Position numbers and translations under genes: made by a program. Of a DNA stretch of 64,000 bases, positions 40,307 to 48,315 are shown piece by piece. The stretch is taken from the NCBI GenBank assembly GCA_037190845.1, contig JBBCJI010000001.1, positions 124,001 to 188,000 of the forward strand, given 5' to 3'. How positions within the stretch are numbered: the first letter of the stretch is position 1; each line of letters begins with the position of its first letter. This stretch comes from JBEBVQ01 sp037190845. Lineage in GTDB: Bacteria > Bacteroidota > Bacteroidia > Chitinophagales > Chitinophagaceae. The notes under the pieces are model-generated. The model ran no database searches. It saw nothing but the letters and a program-made list of their open reading frames with translations, and was not told where the DNA came from.

Positions 40307-43300
40307 ATGGTGAAAAAAGCTATTTTACTGATGTCTGCCGCCGCTTGCCTGTCAGGTATGGCTACGGCTCAGACAACACTTCGTTGCTACACGGATGAAA
40401 CACATGCCCGTTTGCAGCAGCTTAATCCGGATGTGGCACAATATGAACAACAGCTACGGCAGGAGATTCAACAAAAGCTGAAGTCAATGGATATCAGTCG
40501 TTATGCAAAATCTACTGCAGACAATGAGGTATATAATGTACCTATTGTATTTCATATCATACATGATTATGGAAATGAGTATGTTCCGGATGATACGATC
40601 TTTAATGTGCTGGCTGGTATCAACCGTATGTTTAACCGGGAAAATCCGGATACTGTTGAAGTGATCCCGCAGTACAGGGGGAATATAAAAAAACCAACGC
40701 ATCGTACGGATAGTTTTGAGTATGTCCGGTATATCGGTAAGGGGAATATTCGCTTTCACCTTGCCACAAAAGATCCGAATGGTAACCCTACCCGTGGGAT
40801 TACCCGCCGCCGGTCCTATTTGACGACTAATGCCAGTGACCAGGCCAAATTCGACCTCTGGGCGCCGGATTCATATCTCAATATATGGGTAGTCTTCGGA
40901 TTTCCGGCGTCATCCAGCGCTGCTGCGTATGCGCTCAAGCCGGCTGGCGCTGCGGCTTTTCCCTATTACGACGGGGTAATTTCGCGTTACGATTATATCC
41001 ACCGTGACAACACGATAACACACGAAATTGGCCATAGCCTGAATCTCGACCATCCCTGGGGGGCAACAAATAATCCGGGTGTTAGTTGTGGTGATGATGA
41101 AGTGGAAGATACTCCGCCTACAGAAGGACATATGTCTAACGGATGTAATTATAACAATCCTAATTCACCGGTATATGATACAGTCTGTATCTTTAAAAAA
41201 TCATCTATGGGAAGGCAGAGCATTCCCGCTGCCGGTATCCCTGTTCCGTCCAGTTCAAATATCTGGGGCATTCAGTTCGTAGCCCGTCAGCACCTGACTA
41301 TAGGTTCGCTTACAATATATCCTACCGATACAATAGATGCTCCTTTTACCATTCTGTTGCGTCATTATGGCGATGTTGTGGATTCCTTCTCCGGAAATGT
41401 AACATCCAACAGAGTTGCACAGGTAGTGCCGGTTGATTTTGACGTTCCTGCCGATTCCGGTTATTCTGTCGTATTCCGCCGTAATCCCGGTGCATTGCGT
41501 GACGTTGCGGGCACAGGTTACCGTAAAAGTATTGCAGGTGCGATCGAGCTGAAAGAAGATAATACGGCATCTCTGTATAATTATTTTTATAATTGGAACA
41601 TCAGTTACGATACAATCAATACCACTGTAGGTAAGCCATCCCCTGACATTGTTGGTGATCGTCAGACCAGTGCGGGGATTTCGTTCAATACGCCTACCCG
41701 GATCTTCATAGATTCGGTAGATATTTACCCGACAGATACTATTGGCAGTCCGTTTACCATAGAACTCAGAAGAAACTCAACTGTAGTGACCAGTTATACG
41801 GGTAATACTACTGTATCATTTGCACGGCAACGGGTACCGGTTGCATTTACTGTACCGGCCGGGAAAGATTACAGGATTGTGTTTGCACAAAACCCGGCTG
41901 CATTGCGTGATACCCCTACAATACAGTATGTTGAGGAAGTGGCCGGCGCCATGCGTATTACGAGCGCTGTTGATCTCAATAACAAGTACGGATACTTCTA
42001 TAACATAGTGATGCGTTACGGGTATTTTAAAACAACGGGCGGCCGGGATGCTGCAGGTGATGCACTCGTAATAGATTATCCGGACACTACGAATGCGCAG
42101 AATGTTATGGACTATACCTATTGTTCAAAAATGTTCACAGCCGGGCAAGTGGATCGTATGCGTGCCGCCCTTAATTCTGCTGTGGCAGGACGCAGCAATC
42201 TGATAACATCCAAGAACCTGGCAGCTACGGGAGCTTTATCTCCTCTGCCGGATCTTCCTCCTGTGGCTGATTTTTCCCTGATCAAACAGAGTGGAACAGA
42301 TAAAGTATATGGTTGCGCCAATGGTTCTGTCCGTTTTGGTTTTACAGACAGAAGCTGGAATGATACGATTGTAAGCCGCTCATGGACGTTCTCCAACGGT
42401 GCTAACACTCCTACCTCTACACAGACGGCGCTCAATACTATTACATTTACCCAACCGGGATGGGTTTCCGTTTCGCTTACCGCAACCGGCAATAACAGCG
42501 GCAGCACTACAGTAACGCGTACCCCCATTTATGTAGCTGATCCTACACCTAAATCGGCTTCCGGATACTATCAGGAATTTACTCCGGATGGTGATGTTGA
42601 TAAATGGCCGATGTTCAACTATTATGATAATTACTTCCAATGGGCGATATATGAGGGCTCAGGGTATTACGATAATCATTCTATCCAATATCGGAATTAT
42701 GACAAACGTACAACCGTACCTTCTTTTTATACAGGGACGCCCAGGGGAGATTATGATGATTTCTTCTCCCCGGTATTTGATCTTTCCGCAGGGGAATATG
42801 CTGCTAACTGCAATCTGAACTTTATGTCTGCAGGCGCTTTCCGTACCTCCAATCCGGCAGAGATGAACGATTCGCTCATCATACAATACTCGGTAAATTG
42901 CGGCGATAACTGGTTCCCCTTATCTACCCTGTCTAAAGCAGACATCGGTAACAACGGAACGCTTCCGTACGAATTTGCTCCGGAATGGATGGGGGCATGG
43001 AAATTACAGAGCCTGCCGATCCCGGCAGCTGCAAGAAATGCAGCAGCTTCTAATGGTATCATGTTCCGCTTCCGCTTCCGTCCGGGTACATTCCAGAATA
43101 TGCTCGGCTCCGGTAATAATTTCTATATGGACCGTATTCATATCAGCAGCTTCCCTACCGGAGTCAACGATGATGTGATGCAACGTCAGGGTATGGTGCT
43201 CACGCCCAATCCTACACAGGGTGGTGCACACCTGATCATAAACGGTGGCAGTGGTACTGCACAGGTACAGGTTACCGACGTTACCGGTAAAGTAGTATAT

Positions 43301-43438
43301 CGTACAGAGCAGCAACTGGCAGCACAGGGATTGACAAAAATTGAGATTCCGGCATCGTCTGTTGCAGTAAAGGGTATGTATATGGTACAACTGGTAAGTG
43401 GCAATAAAACAATGACCGAAAAACTGGTCGTATACTAA
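40307..43438 (+). CDS. Secreted M43-type zinc metalloprotease with split catalytic domain and T9SS sorting signal
   Basis: The 1043-residue protein has a signal peptide (KKAILLMSAAACLSGMATAQ) and a pappalysin-like catalytic domain with His239-Glu-Ile-Gly-His243...His249 (HEIGHSLNLDH). The Met-turn NVMDYTYC appears only at residue 599. Between them lie two homologous modules (about 296-440 and 443-585) sharing YPTDTI-APFTI/SPFTIELR, GNVT/GNTT and RNPGALRD/QNPAALRD. A PKD-like domain (about 650-745), a jelly-roll-like region and a C-terminal T9SS type A domain (LTPNPTQGG...KGMYMVQL) follow. It is probably a surface or extracellular protease. The duplicated insertion is unusual for the family. 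Confidence 0.92.
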   Translation: MVKKAILLMSAAACLSGMATAQTTLRCYTDETHARLQQLNPDVAQYEQQLRQEIQQKLKSMDISRYAKSTADNEVYNVPIVFHIIHDYGNEYVPDDTIFNVLAGINRMFNRENPDTVEVIPQYRGNIKKPTHRTDSFEYVRYIGKGNIRFHLATKDPNGNPTRGITRRRSYLTTNASDQAKFDLWAPDSYLNIWVVFGFPASSSAAAYALKPAGAAAFPYYDGVISRYDYIHRDNTITHEIGHSLNLDHPWGATNNPGVSCGDDEVEDTPPTEGHMSNGCNYNNPNSPVYDTVCIFKKSSMGRQSIPAAGIPVPSSSNIWGIQFVARQHLTIGSLTIYPTDTIDAPFTILLRHYGDVVDSFSGNVTSNRVAQVVPVDFDVPADSGYSVVFRRNPGALRDVAGTGYRKSIAGAIELKEDNTASLYNYFYNWNISYDTINTTVGKPSPDIVGDRQTSAGISFNTPTRIFIDSVDIYPTDTIGSPFTIELRRNSTVVTSYTGNTTVSFARQRVPVAFTVPAGKDYRIVFAQNPAALRDTPTIQYVEEVAGAMRITSAVDLNNKYGYFYNIVMRYGYFKTTGGRDAAGDALVIDYPDTTNAQNVMDYTYCSKMFTAGQVDRMRAALNSAVAGRSNLITSKNLAATGALSPLPDLPPVADFSLIKQSGTDKVYGCANGSVRFGFTDRSWNDTIVSRSWTFSNGANTPTSTQTALNTITFTQPGWVSVSLTATGNNSGSTTVTRTPIYVADPTPKSASGYYQEFTPDGDVDKWPMFNYYDNYFQWAIYEGSGYYDNHSIQYRNYDKRTTVPSFYTGTPRGDYDDFFSPVFDLSAGEYAANCNLNFMSAGAFRTSNPAEMNDSLIIQYSVNCGDNWFPLSTLSKADIGNNGTLPYEFAPEWMGAWKLQSLPIPAAARNAAASNGIMFRFRFRPGTFQNMLGSGNNFYMDRIHISSFPTGVNDDVMQRQGMVLTPNPTQGGAHLIINGGSGTAQVQVTDVTGKVVYRTEQQLAAQGLTKIEIPASSVAVKGMYMVQLVSGNKTMTEKLVVY

Positions 43439-43466
43439 TATAAGCCGGTATTCCGGTAGAATAAAT

Positions 43467-43498
43467 AATCCGCCGCGGCAGCCCTGCCGCGGCGGATT
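43467..43498 (+). terminator. GC-rich terminator-like hairpin after the M43 protease gene
   Basis: AATCCGCCGCGGCAG (43467-43481) and CTGCCGCGGCGGATT (43484-43498) form a perfect 15-bp stem with a 2-nt loop. The following T run is short (TTTG), but the stem is very strong. Confidence 0.65.
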
Positions 43499-43557
43499 TG
43501 TGTATAATATCGTTGATCTATCTTCCGGATCATACACCCTATAATCTCCAGGATGAT

Positions 43558-43565
43558 TATATTTG
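43558..43565 (+). promoter_or_regulatory. -7 promoter element of the FtsE-like gene
   Basis: TATATTTG is an exact TAnnTTTG match, 15 bp before the chosen start at 43581. This argues against the alternative start at 43563, which lies within the element. Confidence 0.6.
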
Positions 43566-43580
43566 TTCCAAAGTACGCCC

Positions 43581-44273
43581 ATGAGTGACCATACCATCGT
43601 TTCCTTACGGAATGCACATATATTTCAGGGGAAAAACCTGATCCTTTCAGATGTTCATTTTGAAGTGAATAAAAGTGAATTTGTTTACCTGATCGGAAAG
43701 ACCGGCAGCGGCAAATCCAGCTTGCTCAAAACGTTATATGGAGACCTTTATCTCAGGGAGGGGGAGGGAAAGGTGGCCGGCTTTGATCTGAAACAGTTGA
43801 AATGGCAAAACATACCGCTTCTGCGCCGTAATCTTGGTATTATATTTCAGGATTTCCGACTGCTTACAGACCGGAATGTTTATGACAACCTGGCGTTCGT
43901 ATTAAAAGCGACCGGCTGGAAGGATAATATTTTGATAAAGGAGAAAATCGAGAGTGTGCTTGATAAAGTAGGTCTGAAGAACAAAGGATTTAAAATGACC
44001 TATGAGATGAGCGGGGGTGAACAGCAGCGCGTGGATATTGCGCGTGCCCTGCTCAACAATCCCAAGCTGATACTGGCCGACGAGCCTACCGGTAACCTTG
44101 ATCCCGATACAAGGGATGAGATCATGCAGTTGTTGTTCAGTATATGCCAGGACTACCAGGCGGCTGTTATTATGGCTACACATGATTATACAATCATTCA
44201 GAAATATCCGGCACGGGTTGTGCGGATTGAGCAGGGTGCTGTAAAAGAGCTGGCTGCTGGCATGACTACATAG
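43581..44273 (+). CDS. ftsE: FtsE-like ABC transporter ATP-binding protein
   Basis: The 230-residue ATPase has Walker A GKTGSGKS (39-46), the Q-loop segment GIIFQDFRLLTDRNVYDNLAF, signature MSGGEQQRVDIARAL and Walker B LILADEPTGNLDP. The sequence style is that of FtsE, the partner of FtsX in activating septal peptidoglycan hydrolases, and an M23 peptidase is present at 31.5 kb. No ftsX lies next to it, so the assignment rests on the protein alone; a LolD-like role is the alternative. It is convergent with a glycosyltransferase gene. Confidence 0.85.
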   Translation: MSDHTIVSLRNAHIFQGKNLILSDVHFEVNKSEFVYLIGKTGSGKSSLLKTLYGDLYLREGEGKVAGFDLKQLKWQNIPLLRRNLGIIFQDFRLLTDRNVYDNLAFVLKATGWKDNILIKEKIESVLDKVGLKNKGFKMTYEMSGGEQQRVDIARALLNNPKLILADEPTGNLDPDTRDEIMQLLFSICQDYQAAVIMATHDYTIIQKYPARVVRIEQGAVKELAAGMTT

Positions 44274-44290
44274 GCAGGGTAGCGTGACTG

Positions 44291-45070
44291 CTACTTTCCG
44301 GACAGGTATTTTAGAATGTGCTTCAGGGTTCCGGCCAGGATCAACAAGGGTAGCAGCGGCAGGTATTGCGGCTGGCGTAAGACGAGCCGCCCGTAGGCCC
44401 TGAACTCTCCTATACGCATAGCCAGCCGGTCGCTGCTTTGCCCGCCTGCTGAAAGAGCCGGCCGGCCGAGTTGTGTAAGCTGCAGTGGTAACCTGTACGT
44501 GGTATGGTGTGCTGCAATGCGTAACCAGAGATCATAATCTTCCATATAACGCATCCCGGTTTCGAAACGAAACTTTTTTTCGTTCCGGAGCACTACTGCC
44601 GAAGGGTGACAGGGCGTCGTAGGCGGGATACGCCAGAGCAACCTTCTGAACGGGAGACGCTGCAATCCGGGAATTGTTCCTTTTATATTTTCGGGTAGAG
44701 GCTGTAAGCTGAATGAATGAAATACGAAAGCAGGATAGTTGCTTTCCCGAAGCAAGGCCTGCATAATCTGCAGCTTGTCTTTATGCCATATATCATCGGC
44801 ATCAAGGAACGCGATATAATCACCCGAGGCATGATCCCATCCGGTATTCCGGGCACATGAAGGCCCTTTGTTCTCTTTAAGCGCGTATACGGTCACTGCC
44901 GAATAGAATGCCCGGGCTATTTCTACCGTTTTGTCGGAGCTGTAATCGTCAATGATAATAACTTCATGAGGCGGATAAGTTTGTGCCAGAACGGAACGTA
45001 TTGCCCGTTCGATCGTCTTTTCTGCATTGTATGCCGGGATGATTACACTGAAGCGAAGTGCTTTGTCCAT
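44291..45070 (-). CDS. Family 2 glycosyltransferase
   Basis: The 259-residue GT-A enzyme shows RFSVIIPAYNAEKTIERAI at the start, VIIIDDYSSDKT, the metal-binding FLDADDIW and MRYMEDYDLWLRIA. It should transfer a sugar from a nucleotide donor onto a glycan intermediate at the cytoplasmic face. I use the Met at 45070, which leaves 7 bp to the upstream glycosyltransferase gene; a longer frame would overlap it. It is the last gene of the leftward three-gene glycan unit. Confidence 0.9.
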   Translation of the reverse strand: MDKALRFSVIIPAYNAEKTIERAIRSVLAQTYPPHEVIIIDDYSSDKTVEIARAFYSAVTVYALKENKGPSCARNTGWDHASGDYIAFLDADDIWHKDKLQIMQALLRESNYPAFVFHSFSLQPLPENIKGTIPGLQRLPFRRLLWRIPPTTPCHPSAVVLRNEKKFRFETGMRYMEDYDLWLRIAAHHTTYRLPLQLTQLGRPALSAGGQSSDRLAMRIGEFRAYGRLVLRQPQYLPLLPLLILAGTLKHILKYLSGK

Positions 45071-45077
45071 AGACGGG

Positions 45078-46178
45078 TCATGCATCTGCAAAAAGATTTT
45101 GATACACGTTTAAAAGCCGTTTCTCTTCCTGTTGCCAGCAATAAACCTCCCGTGCCTGCATACAGTTCTGCTGCAGACGGTTGTAATAAGTATCATCATG
45201 CAACATAAGGTTTAATGCTTCTGCTATGCTTTCGGGAGTAATCTCCTTGAGCAGGTGTGCAATCTGAAACTCGTTATTGATTCGTTCATATTCCGGATAG
45301 CAAGGAGCCAGTTGCGGCACACCGCTGTGCATATAGTCAAAGAACCGGTTGGCCAGTGAGAGTTCGTTACTGCGGCTGGTAGCTACAAACAGTGTAATGC
45401 CGATGTAGGCCAGTTCTGTATAGCGAGGTAAAGCATCAGGCAATACAAAGCCTTCAAAGATTACTTTGTTTTCTACACCATGCAGTATAGTAAGTTGTTT
45501 TGCTTCTTCATAAAAATTCCCCTCACCACAGATGATCAGCCGGGCATCTACCAGTTTCATGGCTGGTATCAGTTCTTCAAAACAGCGGCCTTTGTTAACG
45601 CTCCCCTGATATAGTATATACCGCTCTTTCTTCTCCGGAATACTAAAGGGACGTAGAACGGTTGCATTGCGTACAACTGCATAAGATAGACCGTACATCT
45701 GTTGGTATTCTGCTACATAACTTTCGTTTACCGTATAGCCGTAACGGAAATGTGGCACAGTATGCCGTTCGATCCATTTCCACATTTTTTTCGTTGTCGG
45801 GCGGGTGACGACCTCTTCCAACTCACAAAACAGCTCATGCGCGTCATATACCCTGCGCTTACGTTTAAGCAGGGAAATGTAGTATACCGGCAGGATTGTA
45901 TCGAGGTCTATAGCGCATACGGCGTCCATTCTAGTGAACAGTAATGTGAAGAACAATTTGATATTATAGCTTGCGAAAAAAAATTTCCCACGGTTCAACC
46001 CCTGCCATATTCTTATCTGCCGGAAAGGACGGCGGATCAACGGGCGGGACCCCGGCTTTTTTCTCCCGATCAGCAACACATCATAGCCGGCCTGCTGCAG
46101 CGAAGTGCATATCCGGATCATTCGCTGATCATAGTTCGGCTCATTGATAATGGTGCATACGATACGTTTTCGCTTCAT
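45078..46178 (-). CDS. Family 4-like glycosyltransferase
   Basis: The 366-residue protein has a GT-B architecture. The N-terminal half has RIVCTIINEPNYDQRMIRICTS and VDAVCAIDLDT-like segments. The donor half has ILYQGSVNKGRCFEELIPAM, LIICGEGNFYEEAKQL and RFFDYMHSGVPQLAPCYPEYE. It has no membrane segment. Its start overlaps the formyltransferase stop by 4 bp (46175-46178), so the two are co-translated. The sugar donor is unknown. Confidence 0.87.
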   Translation of the reverse strand: MKRKRIVCTIINEPNYDQRMIRICTSLQQAGYDVLLIGRKKPGSRPLIRRPFRQIRIWQGLNRGKFFFASYNIKLFFTLLFTRMDAVCAIDLDTILPVYYISLLKRKRRVYDAHELFCELEEVVTRPTTKKMWKWIERHTVPHFRYGYTVNESYVAEYQQMYGLSYAVVRNATVLRPFSIPEKKERYILYQGSVNKGRCFEELIPAMKLVDARLIICGEGNFYEEAKQLTILHGVENKVIFEGFVLPDALPRYTELAYIGITLFVATSRSNELSLANRFFDYMHSGVPQLAPCYPEYERINNEFQIAHLLKEITPESIAEALNLMLHDDTYYNRLQQNCMQAREVYCWQQEEKRLLNVYQNLFADA

Positions 46179-46921
46179 GAGGATCGGGGTGAAATGTACA
46201 TTTTTTTTCCGTCTTCCAGAAAATAGGGCGGCTCAAAGCCGGGCATGGAAGTAGCGCGTATATGACGGTCAATTTTTGTTTTGTCCCAGGTCGGATCTAA
46301 TTGCTTCAGCCGGTTGATCTCGTGCCGGTAATGTATGGATGTGCCGAATTTTGGCACCAGCAGCGCCTGAGGCAAAGGAGTGTAATTGCCATTGACAATA
46401 TGCGCTAATGTCTGTTGGAATAATCTTAGGGAAGCTTCATAAGTAAGTTTGTATAACTGGTCTACCCAGCAATTATCAGGGATCGGGAACCTTTTCTGAA
46501 AAAGTATGTCACCGCTGTCGATGCCCGGATCCATGATATGAATGGTAGTTCCGAATTCTTCCTTCTCATCGATGATCGCCCAGGAAAACTGGTTGCATCC
46601 CCGGTATTCCGGGAGCGGAGCCATGTGCAGGTTGACCGCTATCTGCCCGGCTTTTGCAATATCTGCCGCTGTCAGTATATTATGATATTGTACGGAATAC
46701 AGGATGTCGCAGGCCGGTATGTCGCTGATATCTTTCAGTACAGGCACATTGTGTGCCGCAGCCAGTGTCGCGAGGTCATATGATCCGTCAAATTCATCTC
46801 TTTGCTGTGTGAGCAGGCCGGAAACGATAACATTGAGTTGTTCACATTGTTCCAGCAGATAGCTGAAACAGGTAAAACCAATGGGTTTTGATCCCAGGAA
46901 TACCATTTTTTTATGTGCCAT
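46175..46921 (-). CDS. Formyltransferase family protein, probably for a glycan sugar
   Basis: The 248-residue protein has the formyltransferase fold with catalytic Asn97 and His99 in VNLHMAPLPEYRGCNQF and an Asp in MDPGIDSGDIL. The motif differs from the SLLPKWRGAAP of tRNA formyltransferase. It also sits directly before two glycosyltransferase genes, so it more likely formylates an amino sugar. I use the Met at 46921; the frame to 47002 reads through the divergent promoter region. No sugar aminotransferase is adjacent. Confidence 0.83.
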   Translation of the reverse strand: MAHKKMVFLGSKPIGFTCFSYLLEQCEQLNVIVSGLLTQQRDEFDGSYDLATLAAAHNVPVLKDISDIPACDILYSVQYHNILTAADIAKAGQIAVNLHMAPLPEYRGCNQFSWAIIDEKEEFGTTIHIMDPGIDSGDILFQKRFPIPDNCWVDQLYKLTYEASLRLFQQTLAHIVNGNYTPLPQALLVPKFGTSIHYRHEINRLKQLDPTWDKTKIDRHIRATSMPGFEPPYFLEDGKKMYISPRSS

Positions 46922-46953
46922 GCTGTAAAAATAAGTCTTTCCGCTTTGTACAA

Positions 46954-46961
46954 TAAATTTG
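46954..46961 (+). promoter_or_regulatory. -7 promoter element in the divergent glycan spacer
   Basis: TAAATTTG is an exact TAnnTTTG match on the rightward strand, about 90 bp upstream of the glycosyltransferase start at 47051. The 129-bp spacer is very AT-rich and must also drive the leftward unit. Confidence 0.45.
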
Positions 46962-47050
46962 TATTTGTTTCCGGCATACAAATATTTATTTTGTCGGGCC
47001 AATATGTGGTATTGTCTGGTTGAAATAATTAAAAAATATTATAAATATTT

Positions 47051-48277
47051 ATGCCCCGTCGTATACTGATTGTTACAAACCGTATCCCGTATCCTCTTAG
47101 GGACGGAGGGGCTATCGCGATGAACGTTATGGTACAGGGATATCATAACGCTGGCTGGCAGGTCTTTTTGCTGGCGATGAATACATCAAGGCACTATGTG
47201 GATAAGGAGATACAGGCAGGATTATACCGGGATTTATATGCTTTTGAAGCAGTGGATACGGACAATCGGATACGCCTGTGGCCGGTGGTGCGTAACCTGG
47301 TCTTCCGGCGTACCCCCGAACATGCTGACCGGTTTTATAATCCCGCTTTCCATGAACGACTGCAATCGGTATTGCAGTCGTTCAAGCCCGACGTGGTACA
47401 GCTTGAGAGTATTTATCTCAATGTCTACCGGGATGTGTTCCGGAACAATAGCAAGGCATTGCTGGTACAGCGGCTGCATAATATAGAATGGCAGATATGG
47501 AAACGGCTGGCGACAGAAACCCGGCATCCTCTGAAATGCAGGTACCTGCATAACCTGGCCGGCAGGATTCGGAGATTTGAAGAAAAAGCCTGGCGGGATG
47601 CGGATTTGCTGCTCCCGATCACTGCTGTAGATGACCGCATCATTGAGGAGACGGGTTGTACGACACCTCGTCACATAACCCCTTTTGGTATTGATATTAC
47701 TGAAAGTCTCGGAGAGGGTGGTGTTGCACAAATACCAGTTGCCGGCTGGCAGGGATATCACCTTGCAGCGATGGAATGGCGTCCTAATCAGGATGCGATG
47801 AAATGGTTTATCCGGGATATATGGCCTTTGTTACATACTGCCTTGCCGGATTTCCGGTTTTCTTTTGCCGGTCGCAATATGCCGGAAGCGTTAAAAACCG
47901 GGTTGCCCGAAGGTATTACCTGTGCAGGTGAAGTGTCCGATGCTGCTGCCTTCATCCTTGACAAGCAGATATTGATTGTGCCGTTGCGATCCGGAGGGGG
48001 TGTACGTATCAAAATCCTTGAGGCAATGGCCACCGGAAAGCTAGTCGTCAGTACTTCCATTGGTATGCAGGGGATAGACGCTATACCCGGTGTGCATTTT
48101 CTGCAGGCCGATATACCGGAACAATTTACGGATCGTATAAAATTTATCTTTGCAAATCCGGACAAGGCAACCGTCATTGCCGCGCAGGGTTGTCTTTTTG
48201 TACGTACCCATTATGATCGTAATGAGATCATGACCGGCCTCCTTGAGGTAATTGAAAATGAACAGTTGAAAGTGTGA
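47051..48277 (+). CDS. Family 4-like glycosyltransferase
   Basis: The 408-residue GT-B enzyme starts PRRILIVTNRIPYPLRDGGAI. It has DVVQLESIYLNVY in the acceptor half and LAAMEWRPNQDAMKWFIRDIWPLL, LIVPLRSGGGVRIKILEAMATGKLVV in the donor half. It is closest in style to the glycosyltransferase at 36.6 kb, which begins with the similar (T)NR-PYP motif, so the two may be distant paralogues. It should act in surface glycan assembly. It is divergent from the formyltransferase unit and convergent with a giant secreted-protein gene. Confidence 0.88.
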   Translation: MPRRILIVTNRIPYPLRDGGAIAMNVMVQGYHNAGWQVFLLAMNTSRHYVDKEIQAGLYRDLYAFEAVDTDNRIRLWPVVRNLVFRRTPEHADRFYNPAFHERLQSVLQSFKPDVVQLESIYLNVYRDVFRNNSKALLVQRLHNIEWQIWKRLATETRHPLKCRYLHNLAGRIRRFEEKAWRDADLLLPITAVDDRIIEETGCTTPRHITPFGIDITESLGEGGVAQIPVAGWQGYHLAAMEWRPNQDAMKWFIRDIWPLLHTALPDFRFSFAGRNMPEALKTGLPEGITCAGEVSDAAAFILDKQILIVPLRSGGGVRIKILEAMATGKLVVSTSIGMQGIDAIPGVHFLQADIPEQFTDRIKFIFANPDKATVIAAQGCLFVRTHYDRNEIMTGLLEVIENEQLKV

Positions 48278-48309
48278 CATAAGCTCACTTTCAATTGTCC
48301 ATTTTCAAT
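48251..48309. terminator. Bidirectional terminator-like hairpin
   Basis: ATTGAAAATG (48251-48260) pairs with CATTTTCAAT (48300-48309), and TTGAAAGTG (48266-48274) pairs with CACTTTCAA (48286-48294). The left arm overlaps the end of the glycosyltransferase gene and the structure fills the short convergent spacer. It shares the TTGAAAATG core of the AT-rich repeat family. Confidence 0.65.
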
Positions 48310-48315
48310 TATCAA

